A DNA stretch of 22,684 nucleotides from a virus: positions 1-22,684 of IMG/VR virus record IMGVR_UViG_3300005836_000008; one strand, 5' to 3'. The notes under the pieces are model-generated. The model had not been told where the DNA came from. It ran no database searches and saw only the letters and a program-made list of their open reading frames with translations. The stretch's first letter is position 1. The number at the start of each line of letters is the position of its first letter. This document shows positions 6,956-14,140 of the stretch, piece after piece. The position numbers were made by a program, and so were the translations under genes.

Positions 6956-8625
6956 CGCGCCGCCGCCCGGCGATGCGGATTGTAGCGGCCCGTGGCGCGC
7001 GCTTTCTGGCGGGCTTCCATGAGCTCCTGCTGGCGATCGGTCTTGCGCTTGCGCGTCACCGCGCTGCCGCACTCCAGCGCCGCCGCCATCAAGGCGTCCA
7101 TGATGTGCGTGCTAAAATCCTTGGCGATCGAACCGCGATCGGTGGCGCCCTGATTTTTGATCTGGTGGTAGCGATACGAGCCGTTGAAGCCGCGGCGCAG
7201 CACCACGCATGACGGGTCCAGCAGGATCATCGGCTTGCCGGCCTTAATCACCATCTTGTCTTTGATGGCCTGATGCCGGCTGTCGAGATTATTGGTGCGC
7301 GCGAGATTAACCTCGCGGCCGAGATATTTCGACAGCTTTTTGCGGTCGGAACCATCGGCCGTGTCCTCGCCTGACTTCATCGACGGGTCGCAATAATCGT
7401 CGAACTCGCAATCCTTGAAGCGCTGCGCTTCCAGCGTCGCCATGCGCTCGGAAAGCTCTTTCATGCCGCCACGCTCCAGTGGCACTTCGGCGTAGATCCT
7501 CACCTGGCCGTCCGGCATTTCCTGCATGTAGCAGGCCGCCGGCGTCAGGCCGCCGTCCTCGCCGATCAGCACCGGCAAATTTGGGTCCGGCACCAGCGTT
7601 TCGGTCGCCAGCATGGCGCGATCGTCCCACAGCGGGCCGTCCTCATTGGCGAACGGACTGTCGGTATCCATGCGAAAACCGGGCCGGTTGTGGACGTTGA
7701 TGTTGACCCACCATTTTGGATAGAGCTTCATCAGGTTGTGGTAGTAGCCGCGCCCGACGACATGGATATTTTCGGCGTCCGGGTCGAGGCCGCCAGGCTG
7801 ATTAAACAGCACATAGCCCGGCTTGGTTTTTTCGTAGAAATCGCGGTACAGCCACGACAGCGGCGACGGCGCGTTCATGTCGCCATAGATCTTGCCGTAG
7901 ACAAAATCGGCCGGCATTTCCGGGTAGAGCAATTCGCGCGGCGGGTCGCGGCCCACCACGGCGCCGAGCCACATAAATAATTTTTCCGGCAAAGTATCGA
8001 TCTGGTTGAGAAGCACATCGGTGCTTTCATTGCCGAGCGTGTCGTCGCTGTTGGCCTGATCGCCGAATGCGCGGAAGCGCACGATAATCTCGATCGGGCC
8101 GAACTCATCATTAAAACACAACACATGCGTGGCCGGGTGCGGCTTCGAGCCGTTCCACTTCGAGCCAGGCAGATCGGCCGGAAAAAGTTTCCACCACGAC
8201 GATATTGCGGCGTCCCAAATGTTGGTGTACTTTTCGCGCCAGACGCTCACTGCATAGCGCCGCACCCCGTCTGCACCGGGACGAATGCCTTGGCCTTCAT
8301 AAACAACTTTTTTGAACGTCACCGTCGTTTTGGCCGAGCCGCGCGGCCCGACAATCACGCCGACCGGCACGCTCGACAGCAGATAACGATCCGCAATCGG
8401 GCCGGGAGAGCGCGTGAAATCGACGCGAGAGCCGGGCGTGTAGGATTTTCCGAGCGCTTGTGCTTCGCGCCGCTCGCCTTCGATAAACGCTTCGCGCATT
8501 TCCGGCCGCGCCGAGACGTCGCCGCCGCCGGCCACCACGTCGATCGAGCGCAGCACGTTGCCGTGCGGATCGGCGCCGCGCAGATGCTCCCGCAGAGATC
8601 CGAACGGTTGAGGGCCGCCCGTCAT
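6952..8625 (-). CDS. terL: Terminase large subunit
   Basis: The 557-aa product is the DNA-packaging motor. The ATPase half has a Walker A, GPRGSAKT, at residues 93-100 and a 'TDVLLNQIDTLPE' segment at 202-214 in the place of Walker B/'LNEA'; the usual Glu is Gln (208). The nuclease half shows the RNase H-like acidic triad: D357 in 'IGEDGGLTPAA', D413 in 'YCDPS' and D510 in 'HIMDALMAA'. Length is normal for podoviruses. The start ATG overlaps the stop of the frame upstream by ATGA, and the stop overlaps the GNAT-like gene the same way. The N-terminal 70 residues are Gly/Arg-rich and may contact the small subunit. Confidence 0.9.
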   Translation of the reverse strand: MTGGPQPFGSLREHLRGADPHGNVLRSIDVVAGGGDVSARPEMREAFIEGERREAQALGKSYTPGSRVDFTRSPGPIADRYLLSSVPVGVIVGPRGSAKTTVTFKKVVYEGQGIRPGADGVRRYAVSVWREKYTNIWDAAISSWWKLFPADLPGSKWNGSKPHPATHVLCFNDEFGPIEIIVRFRAFGDQANSDDTLGNESTDVLLNQIDTLPEKLFMWLGAVVGRDPPRELLYPEMPADFVYGKIYGDMNAPSPLSWLYRDFYEKTKPGYVLFNQPGGLDPDAENIHVVGRGYYHNLMKLYPKWWVNINVHNRPGFRMDTDSPFANEDGPLWDDRAMLATETLVPDPNLPVLIGEDGGLTPAACYMQEMPDGQVRIYAEVPLERGGMKELSERMATLEAQRFKDCEFDDYCDPSMKSGEDTADGSDRKKLSKYLGREVNLARTNNLDSRHQAIKDKMVIKAGKPMILLDPSCVVLRRGFNGSYRYHQIKNQGATDRGSIAKDFSTHIMDALMAAALECGSAVTRKRKTDRQQELMEARQKARATGRYNPHRRAAAR

Positions 8626-9008
8626 GACGCGGCCCTCACCGTTTTTGCGCGCGCGTAATTTTTGGCGACGGTCCTCTCCCCGCGCCCCTGTTGAGGCCAG
8701 AAAATTTTTCCGCGACCTCGACCCCGATCAGCACCTCGTACACGCTGACATGGGACACACCGGCGAAGTCTCAGCCGAGCACCGGCCGGAGGCCGCGCGC
8801 GCGATTTCCGGTGGTACGGGTGGCGCGCGAGTGGGGGGGGTGGTCGCCGCGCGAAGGCGTCGCCAGGTCGCGCCGGCCGGGCAAGCAGGAGCTCCACCCG
8901 GCCGGCGCGCCGACCACCTGCCGCTGCACGGCGAGGCGCGTTGCGCACCCGCCCGGCCGGTGATTTCGGATCAGCGGCCCAAGCCGCCGAATGTCTTTTT
9001 GTTTCCAT
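8622..9008 (-). CDS. Doubtful 128-aa Arg-rich frame between the terminase genes
   Basis: An ATG at 9008 overlaps the small-terminase stop (TGATG) and the frame ends exactly at the large-terminase start (ATGA), which is what a coupled gene would show. The product, however, is Arg/Ala/Pro-rich ('RRPPPPLARHPYHRKSRARP') and looks like out-of-frame GC-rich sequence. A run of eight G on the plus strand (8833-8840) sits in the middle, so a frameshift error or slippage is possible. Neither shifted frame gave me a recognisable domain. If it is not a gene, 8626-9005 is a spacer of unknown use. Confidence 0.3.
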   Translation of the reverse strand: METKRHSAAWAADPKSPAGRVRNAPRRAAAGGRRAGRVELLLARPARPGDAFARRPPPPLARHPYHRKSRARPPAGARLRLRRCVPCQRVRGADRGRGRGKIFWPQQGRGERTVAKNYARAKTVRAAS

Positions 9009-9613
9009 CACTTAGCACTCCCGTGAGACTGGTCATCATGAGACTGCGGCGGAGCCAATGCCGAAAGCCCTTGATTTTGCTGCATTTCTCGCGCGATGCG
9101 CTCGCGCGCGTCCCAGGGCGTTTCTCCGCTGTTAACCGTGATCGCCTGGCCAGCGACGACGAATTGCATGAACGGCACCGCCTGGCCCTGGTCATCGACG
9201 AATGCCAATTTAGCGTGCAAATACGGGGCTAATTCAGATTGCAGGATCCGCCACTCGCGGAACGCCTCGATCTTGGTGCAGCCGAGCTCGGCGGCCAGCA
9301 TGTCGGGCGGCACGATCGCGTAGCGCATCAGGCTCGCCAGCGGCGAAATCCCCTTACCTAACAACCAGTTGCGGAACTCGCGCGTGGTCAAGTTCTGCGC
9401 GCCAGGCGGCCGGCCCGGCCCTTGCCGGCGCTCGATCTCGCGCTGCATCGCCGCAGCCTTCTCGGCGCCGCCGCGCGAGCGCAGCGGCACCGAAAACATC
9501 GCCAGTTGTGCGCCTTTCGCGGCCGCGGCCTGCGCTTCAAATTCGGCGCTCGCCTCGCTCACGAGCTCCCGCACAATCGCGCCTTTCGCGGTGTCGCTCA
9601 CGTCCAACCCCAT
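9008..9613 (-). CDS. Probable terminase small subunit (201 aa)
   Basis: This first gene of the late operon lies upstream of terL. The core has 'GPGRPPGAQNLTTREFRNWL' near residues 70-90, then 'DMLAAELGCTKIEAFREWRI' (a helix-turn-helix-like step) and 'SELAPYLHAKLAFVDDQGQA', the sequence style of small-terminase/DNA-binding proteins in rhizobial phages ('GRP.G..N..t..f...l', '..l.pY.H.KlP'). Its job would be recognition of the packaging site. There is no strong ribosome site before the ATG at 9613. The last 30 residues are Gln/Ser/His-rich and their DNA holds two TGAGACTG repeats, described separately. The family call is by pattern, not by a full profile. Confidence 0.65.
   Translation of the reverse strand: MGLDVSDTAKGAIVRELVSEASAEFEAQAAAAKGAQLAMFSVPLRSRGGAEKAAAMQREIERRQGPGRPPGAQNLTTREFRNWLLGKGISPLASLMRYAIVPPDMLAAELGCTKIEAFREWRILQSELAPYLHAKLAFVDDQGQAVPFMQFVVAGQAITVNSGETPWDARERIAREMQQNQGLSALAPPQSHDDQSHGSAK
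9024..9047. repeat. Pair of TGAGACTG repeats like the attP arm sites
   Basis: TGAGACTGG at 9024-9032 and TGAGACTGC at 9039-9047 are 15 bases apart. They are the reverse complement of the CCAGTCTCA repeats beside attP (21913 and 21928, also 15 bases apart), and the bases between them are similar too. They lie in the 3' end of the small-terminase gene. Confidence 0.6.
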
Positions 9614-9679
9614 GAATAAACGGGATTATTTAATCGGTCGCGCGCGCCAGCGCGCCAACAGCAGCAAGGTGGCTGCACC

Positions 9680-9896
9680 GTGTCTGCCTTAGTGTCTATA
9701 GATAACATATTGAATATATTCATCTTTTATCATTTCTAGACACCTAGACACCAAGGCACCCGCTGCGCTCCCGCGCGCACGCGCGCGCACGCGAGAGCCT
9801 GCTTAATGGTGTCTAGGTGTCTGCTCCTGCTTTCCAGCTGCTCGATCAGGCACCTAGGCCAGACACCCGGTGTCTTGGCGGTGTCTTAGGTGTCTA
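9680..9896. repeat. Array of GGTGTCTA octamers (iteron-like) next to an AT-rich island
   Basis: Copies of GGTGTCT (either strand) start at 9738 and 9746 (as TAGACACC twice in tandem), 9808 and 9816 (GGTGTCTA twice in tandem), 9861 (reverse), 9869, 9880 and 9889. Looser copies are at 9680 (CGTGTCT) and 9692 (AGTGTCT), with GGCACC half-units at 9755 and 9849. Tandem pairs are exactly 8 bases apart. An AT-rich island with the palindrome GAATATATTC lies at about 9697-9737. The array is between the late operon and the end of the early operon. An iteron replication origin, an operator array for a late regulator, or a packaging site would all fit. Confidence 0.75.
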
Positions 9897-10230
9897 GCCC
9901 CCGCGCCCGACAGGGCAGCACAGCAAACCTGGCACGGTTTTACCCTCGTCAATCCTGTTCGCATGTGTGGTGACAAGTGCGCGGCTCGCATGAAGCACGA
10001 GCGCGATAGCGCGAGTGGCGAGGGTCGCGCGCCGAATATCTTTTCTACCCAAATGGGCGAGGGGAAATAGAAATAGATTGCGATAAGATCGAGCGAGGGA
10101 TTGAGAGCATCGCGCCTGGCGCGCGCCGCCGATGTTGCTCACGTCATCCACAACACGGCTTGACCACGCCGCGCCGATTGTCGGCGCGGCCCCAGCCACG
10201 GACAGCAAAAATGAGCGAGCGCGCTGATAT
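9897..10230. other. Non-coding stretch with a 10-bp perfect hairpin
   Basis: I see no gene in this stretch; the frames present have poor starts (TTG) and no recognisable domain. It holds GCCGCGCCGA (10168-10177) and its complement (10181-10190) around a 3-base loop, a very stable hairpin with no T-run on either side, so probably not a terminator. It could be a protein-binding or origin element belonging to the octamer array. Confidence 0.5.
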
Positions 10231-10258
10231 AAAAAAAAGCCGCGCTTGACGACGCGGC
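10231..10258 (-). terminator. Rho-independent terminator of the early operon
   Basis: Reading the minus strand, a GCCGCG/CGCGGC stem (10253-10258 with 10239-10244, 8-base loop) is followed by eight T (10238-10231). It lies about 60 bases past the methyltransferase stop and would end the early/replication transcript before the octamer control region and late operon. Confidence 0.85.
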
Positions 10259-10320
10259 CCTTGGATGGAGCGATTACAATTGACGGTGAGATCTACTGGC
10301 GGATTTTATTTGCGACGAAG

Positions 10321-12171
10321 CTACTCCGCCGCCTCTCTCCTGAATTCGTCCGCTCCTCGAGGCGCGACATCGCGCGGCGCAAAATTCGCCGTCACCAAAG
10401 CCTCGGCCATGACCGGCGACACCGAGTTGCCAACCATGCGGCCCTGCTGGTCGCCGGTGATCCGCTTCATGTTGGTTTTTCCGGTGCGCTTCTCCACACG
10501 CGGCACGTCCAGCTCGATGATGTAGCCAGGCGGGAAGCCTTGCGCGTTGAAGCGCTCGCGCGCGGTCAGCATTCGCATGCCAATATCGACGATCTGATAC
10601 TCGATGCCCTGCACCGTAACGATGCCGATGCGGTCGGTTGTATCGATCGTCGGCAGCGGCGCCGCCGGCGTTGCGAGCTGGCCTCCGTCGCGATGGTATT
10701 TTATCAGGAACGCCCGCACCTCGGCAATGTGCTTGCCCTGTGCCGTGATTGTCGGCACCGGAGCCTCGATCGCCGAGGCGCGGCGATCGCTGCCCTTAAG
10801 TGTCATCAAGCCGGCTGACACCACGGCGTTGTGATCCTGCGCCGTAATCGTCGAGACAGGTTCGGGCATAGGCGAGCCCGGCCGCTGGCCGGCATCGCCG
10901 TAGTGCTTCGCCAGGAACGCGGCGCAAAGGCTAATGCGATTGCCTTGCGTCGTTATCGTGCGGGCCGGCTCATCGGCTCCGGCGGCCGGCTTCTCGCCGT
11001 GATTGTTCTGCACCAGCACGGGCGCAATCAGCGACGCTTCATTGCCGGCCGGCACCACCACCGGCATCGGTTCCTCGATCGAGCGTGTGCGCGGCTCTTG
11101 GCCTGCCCGCTCGCCGTAGCGCGGCACCATGAACGGCGTCACCAGGCCGAGCGGCGAAGCGCCGCCAGGATGATCGTCGGAATGCGCCGAGGTGATGGTG
11201 TGCAAAGGCTCGCGCGCGTCGTGGCCGGTCGATTTACCGTTGAACTTGGTCACAAATGGCGTCACCAGCGCGTGCTCGCCGCGGTGCGCCGTTGTTTGTG
11301 TGCGCAGCGGCTCCTTTATTCCGTTCACCCGATCATCGCGCGCGTGCGTAATCGGCACGATGAAAGGCTCGGCCGCGTTGATGACGTAGCGATCTATGCC
11401 CTTGGCAATGCGCGCCATCGTGTTCGGTTTGAGCGGCCGGATGACGCGGATACGGTGATCCTGCCAGAGTTGTGCGACTTCGGCCGGCGTCAGGAAGATC
11501 GACGGGCAAGGCAGTGACCAGTCGATGATCTCTGCCGCGGCGCGCCAAGGCAGCAATCGCCCCGACTTGACCGCCTCGGATTTCGGATCGCCATGCGTCG
11601 GCGCCGGCCAAACGATCGGCAGGCCGTCGCGCCTGGCGATCAGGAATAGCCGTTTGCGGATGGTCGGCGCGCCATAGTCGCACGCGCGCAGCTCGCGATG
11701 CTCGACCTGGTAGCCGAGCGACTTGAGCTTTCCGACCCAACGTCGGAACGTGAAGCCTTTGCGATCGGGGCAAGGCCGGCCGTTCGCGCCGAGCGGTCCC
11801 CAGGTCGCAAATTCCTCGACGTTTTCCAGCATGATGACGCGCGGCTGCACCAGCCTTGCCCAACGCACCACCACCCAGGCCAGATCGCGGATTTTCTTTT
11901 CGACCGTCTTGCCGCCTTTGGCTTTGGAAAAATGCTTGCAATCCGGCGAGGCCCACAGCAGCCCGACCGGGCGGCCGGCGCAAGCCTCACGCGGATCAAC
12001 CTTCCAGATGTCATTGGAAAGGTGCCGCGTTGTTGGATGGTTTGCCAGATGCATCGCCAGCGCGATCGCATCGTGATTGATCGCAATGTCGGGCGCGCGA
12101 CCAACAGCCAATTCGATACCGGCAGATGCTCCGCCGCCGCCGGCAAAACTATCGACGATGATTTCGTGCAT
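10321..12171 (-). CDS. C5 cytosine DNA methyltransferase with a repeat-built recognition region (616 aa)
   Basis: The product transfers a methyl group from S-adenosylmethionine to cytosine C5 in DNA. Motif I is 'SFAGGGGASAGIE' (8-20), motif IV 'SPDCKHFS' (75-82) with catalytic Cys78, motif VI 'ENVEE' (116-120), motif VIII 'IRKRLFLIAR' (171-180), and motifs IX/X 'MLTARERFNAQGFP' (534-547) and 'GNSVSP' (581-586). Between VIII and IX the protein carries about seven degenerate repeats of the form 'EP..TITA...H..lv..fl.ky.g' (residues 286-515). The gene is last in the early operon, seven bases after the helicase stop, with a GGAGAGGTAAGG leader. It could protect phage DNA from host restriction. 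No partner nuclease is visible, so it is an orphan methylase. Confidence 0.92.
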   Translation of the reverse strand: MHEIIVDSFAGGGGASAGIELAVGRAPDIAINHDAIALAMHLANHPTTRHLSNDIWKVDPREACAGRPVGLLWASPDCKHFSKAKGGKTVEKKIRDLAWVVVRWARLVQPRVIMLENVEEFATWGPLGANGRPCPDRKGFTFRRWVGKLKSLGYQVEHRELRACDYGAPTIRKRLFLIARRDGLPIVWPAPTHGDPKSEAVKSGRLLPWRAAAEIIDWSLPCPSIFLTPAEVAQLWQDHRIRVIRPLKPNTMARIAKGIDRYVINAAEPFIVPITHARDDRVNGIKEPLRTQTTAHRGEHALVTPFVTKFNGKSTGHDAREPLHTITSAHSDDHPGGASPLGLVTPFMVPRYGERAGQEPRTRSIEEPMPVVVPAGNEASLIAPVLVQNNHGEKPAAGADEPARTITTQGNRISLCAAFLAKHYGDAGQRPGSPMPEPVSTITAQDHNAVVSAGLMTLKGSDRRASAIEAPVPTITAQGKHIAEVRAFLIKYHRDGGQLATPAAPLPTIDTTDRIGIVTVQGIEYQIVDIGMRMLTARERFNAQGFPPGYIIELDVPRVEKRTGKTNMKRITGDQQGRMVGNSVSPVMAEALVTANFAPRDVAPRGADEFRREAAE

Positions 12172-12178
12172 GCCACCC

Positions 12179-14140
12179 TTACCTCTCCGGCGCTTCTCTA
12201 TATTTCCGCATCACGATCAGCGTGCAGCGCTCTTGCTCGCCGCCGACCAGAACGCGGTTGACGTGCTTGTCGGTAATCATGATGCCGGGCAGCGGGCATT
12301 GCCGCAGCGCGTCGCGCCAGCCGCCGCCCGCCCAATCCGTCTCGCTTAGCAGCCGCTTGAGTTTTGCGTGCGCGTTCGGCACCGCCAGCAGCCAGCCGTC
12401 GTCTTTCATGAGGCCGAGCTTTTGCCCGGCGGCGTCCGGTGAAATATCGAGCGCCGCCGCCAGTTTGGAAATCACCACTTCGGCGTGGACGATGCCGAGC
12501 CCGCCGGCGGCGAGATCGCGCATTGCTTCGGCGCGGCCGTATTTCTTGTCCTCCGCCACGCCGACGCGCTCGCCCTCCTCCAGATCGGCAATGCACTGGC
12601 CGACGCTGGCGTGGCGGCCGCCGCGCCAGGCGTCCGGCTGGCCCTGCAACAGCGCCTTAACCATCTTGCGCCAGTTCGCCATGGCGTCCTCGATCTCAGG
12701 CAACAGATCGGCCGACAAGTGCTCGGTCCACCAGCCGAGATCCTCGGTCAGCCGCACGTCGAGCTTTTCTGCGGCATCGGCGCCGAGCAGCAAATCGGCG
12801 CACGCCACCAGCGTGCCGTAGGTCTTTTGGCCGCGCGCATCGTGGCCGCCGGCGGCCAGCGCGCGCATGTATTCGGCGCGCGTCTCGTGAAAGCGCGGCC
12901 ACTCGCGCATCAAATGCGCCAGCACCATGCGGCCGCAGGCATCGGCGTCGATCGAGGGCGCTTGCGTCTGGCCCTCTTTCAGCGGCCACAGCCGCAGCGC
13001 CGCCACGCGGCTTAAGTCCTGCGCCTGGTGCAGCGGATTGTTGATGGCGGAAAACAAAAACGCCGAGCGCATCTGGAATTGGCTCGCCATGCCGTCCGAG
13101 CCGCCGCGCCGGCCGATCGCGCCGCTCGACGCATCGCGCATCAGTTGCACCACGTTCTGCACCTTGCGCATATCGGTGCCCGGCTCCAGTTCGTCGAGCG
13201 CTACCGGCCGGGTGTCCTGTTTCATCGCCTGATAGATGCCGGCGGCGCTGGTGTCGGCGGAATGAAACAGCGCCTCGCCGAATAGATCGCGCAGGCCCTC
13301 TTGCAGCGAGCTCTTGCCGGTGCCCTTGTCGCCGAGCAGGATCACGGCCGAGCGCCAGTCGAGCGCGCCGCCGAGATAAGCAACGCCGATCCAGCCGAGC
13401 ATCAGCAGCGGGTCGATCAGCGGCCGCGCCCACGGCCACAGCCGCAGCGTTTCCAACAGGCTCACCGCCGGATTGTCGGCCGGCTTGATTTTCTCGGTCC
13501 AGGGCGAGGGCAGCGCGGTGAAGCGCGGATAGAAAAAACCCTCGTGCAGTCCGGTTTCCATGACCACCGGGCGGCCCTTGCCTTGGTCGAAGGTCCACAG
13601 TTCCTCGCCGGCGTGATAGATCAGCCCGCCGCCTTTGGTGAGCCACATGCCGCGGCCGCGCAGCTTGTCGGACGGCGAGAACAGGCCGCGCCGCGAGCAC
13701 GCCAGCATCAACGCCGAGCGCGCCTTGTCGTCGTCGAAACTCTTGATCGGCGGCGGCGCCGGCTTTTCGCCTTCCTTCGGCGCCGCGGCGCGGCCATAGC
13801 GCGGCCATGCCCACTGCGGCCAGTTCGGTGTCAGCGCAAACAGCCCTTGCATGCCGGCATGCGACAGATCGCCGGCGATCATCGAGCGGAATTGCCCGGC
13901 GCTGTCGATCAGGTGATAGAACTCGCCCTCGATGCCGAGCGGCACCACCGGGCACGGGTCCTCGCGCGGCAGGCCGAGATTGTCCGGCGTCCACTTACCT
14001 GGCGGCGTGCCGTCGCGCGCCTCGCGCGGCGGCGGATCGTCGCGCCGGCGTTTCTGCCGGGCGAGATCGCGCGCGGCGTCCGCCATCGACACCACATTAG
14101 CGTCGGCGCCGCCAGCCAGCTTGGTGGGCTTGTCCGTCAC
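12179..14140 (-). CDS. Replicative helicase-like ATPase (SF3/D5-type, 653 aa)
   Basis: The centre is a P-loop ATPase: Walker A GDKGTGKS at 270-277, Walker B 'PVALDELEP' at 312-320, and an SF3-like motif C/arginine finger region 'FSAINNPLHQAQDLSRVAAL' (363-382). An N-terminal region of about 230 residues precedes it, and a C-terminal winged-helix-like stretch ('ISPDAAGQKLGLMKDDGWLL') follows. The GTG at 14140 overlaps the primase stop as GTGA and gives a natural N-terminus; upstream codons in frame are primase shadow. Together with the primase it forms a two-gene replication initiation/unwinding module. The domain order, with no primase domain of its own, fits a helicase loaded at a phage origin. 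Confidence 0.82.
   Translation of the reverse strand: MTDKPTKLAGGADANVVSMADAARDLARQKRRRDDPPPREARDGTPPGKWTPDNLGLPREDPCPVVPLGIEGEFYHLIDSAGQFRSMIAGDLSHAGMQGLFALTPNWPQWAWPRYGRAAAPKEGEKPAPPPIKSFDDDKARSALMLACSRRGLFSPSDKLRGRGMWLTKGGGLIYHAGEELWTFDQGKGRPVVMETGLHEGFFYPRFTALPSPWTEKIKPADNPAVSLLETLRLWPWARPLIDPLLMLGWIGVAYLGGALDWRSAVILLGDKGTGKSSLQEGLRDLFGEALFHSADTSAAGIYQAMKQDTRPVALDELEPGTDMRKVQNVVQLMRDASSGAIGRRGGSDGMASQFQMRSAFLFSAINNPLHQAQDLSRVAALRLWPLKEGQTQAPSIDADACGRMVLAHLMREWPRFHETRAEYMRALAAGGHDARGQKTYGTLVACADLLLGADAAEKLDVRLTEDLGWWTEHLSADLLPEIEDAMANWRKMVKALLQGQPDAWRGGRHASVGQCIADLEEGERVGVAEDKKYGRAEAMRDLAAGGLGIVHAEVVISKLAAALDISPDAAGQKLGLMKDDGWLLAVPNAHAKLKRLLSETDWAGGGWRDALRQCPLPGIMITDKHVNRVLVGGEQERCTLIVMRKYREAPER

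Noticed and set aside
8624-9232. Plus-strand 202-aa frame over the terminase junction
   Set aside because: No ribosome site or family; lies opposite the small-terminase 3' end.
9680-9896. A CRISPR array
   Set aside because: The repeats are 7-8 bp, in both orientations and irregularly spaced, with no spacers of constant length and no cas genes.
9894-10208. Minus-strand 104-aa frame in the control gap
   Set aside because: Starts at TTG with no ribosome site, has no recognisable domain, and would run through the hairpin and octamer repeats.
10321-12171. A restriction-modification pair
   Set aside because: No endonuclease gene next to the methyltransferase; neighbours are replication genes and a terminator.
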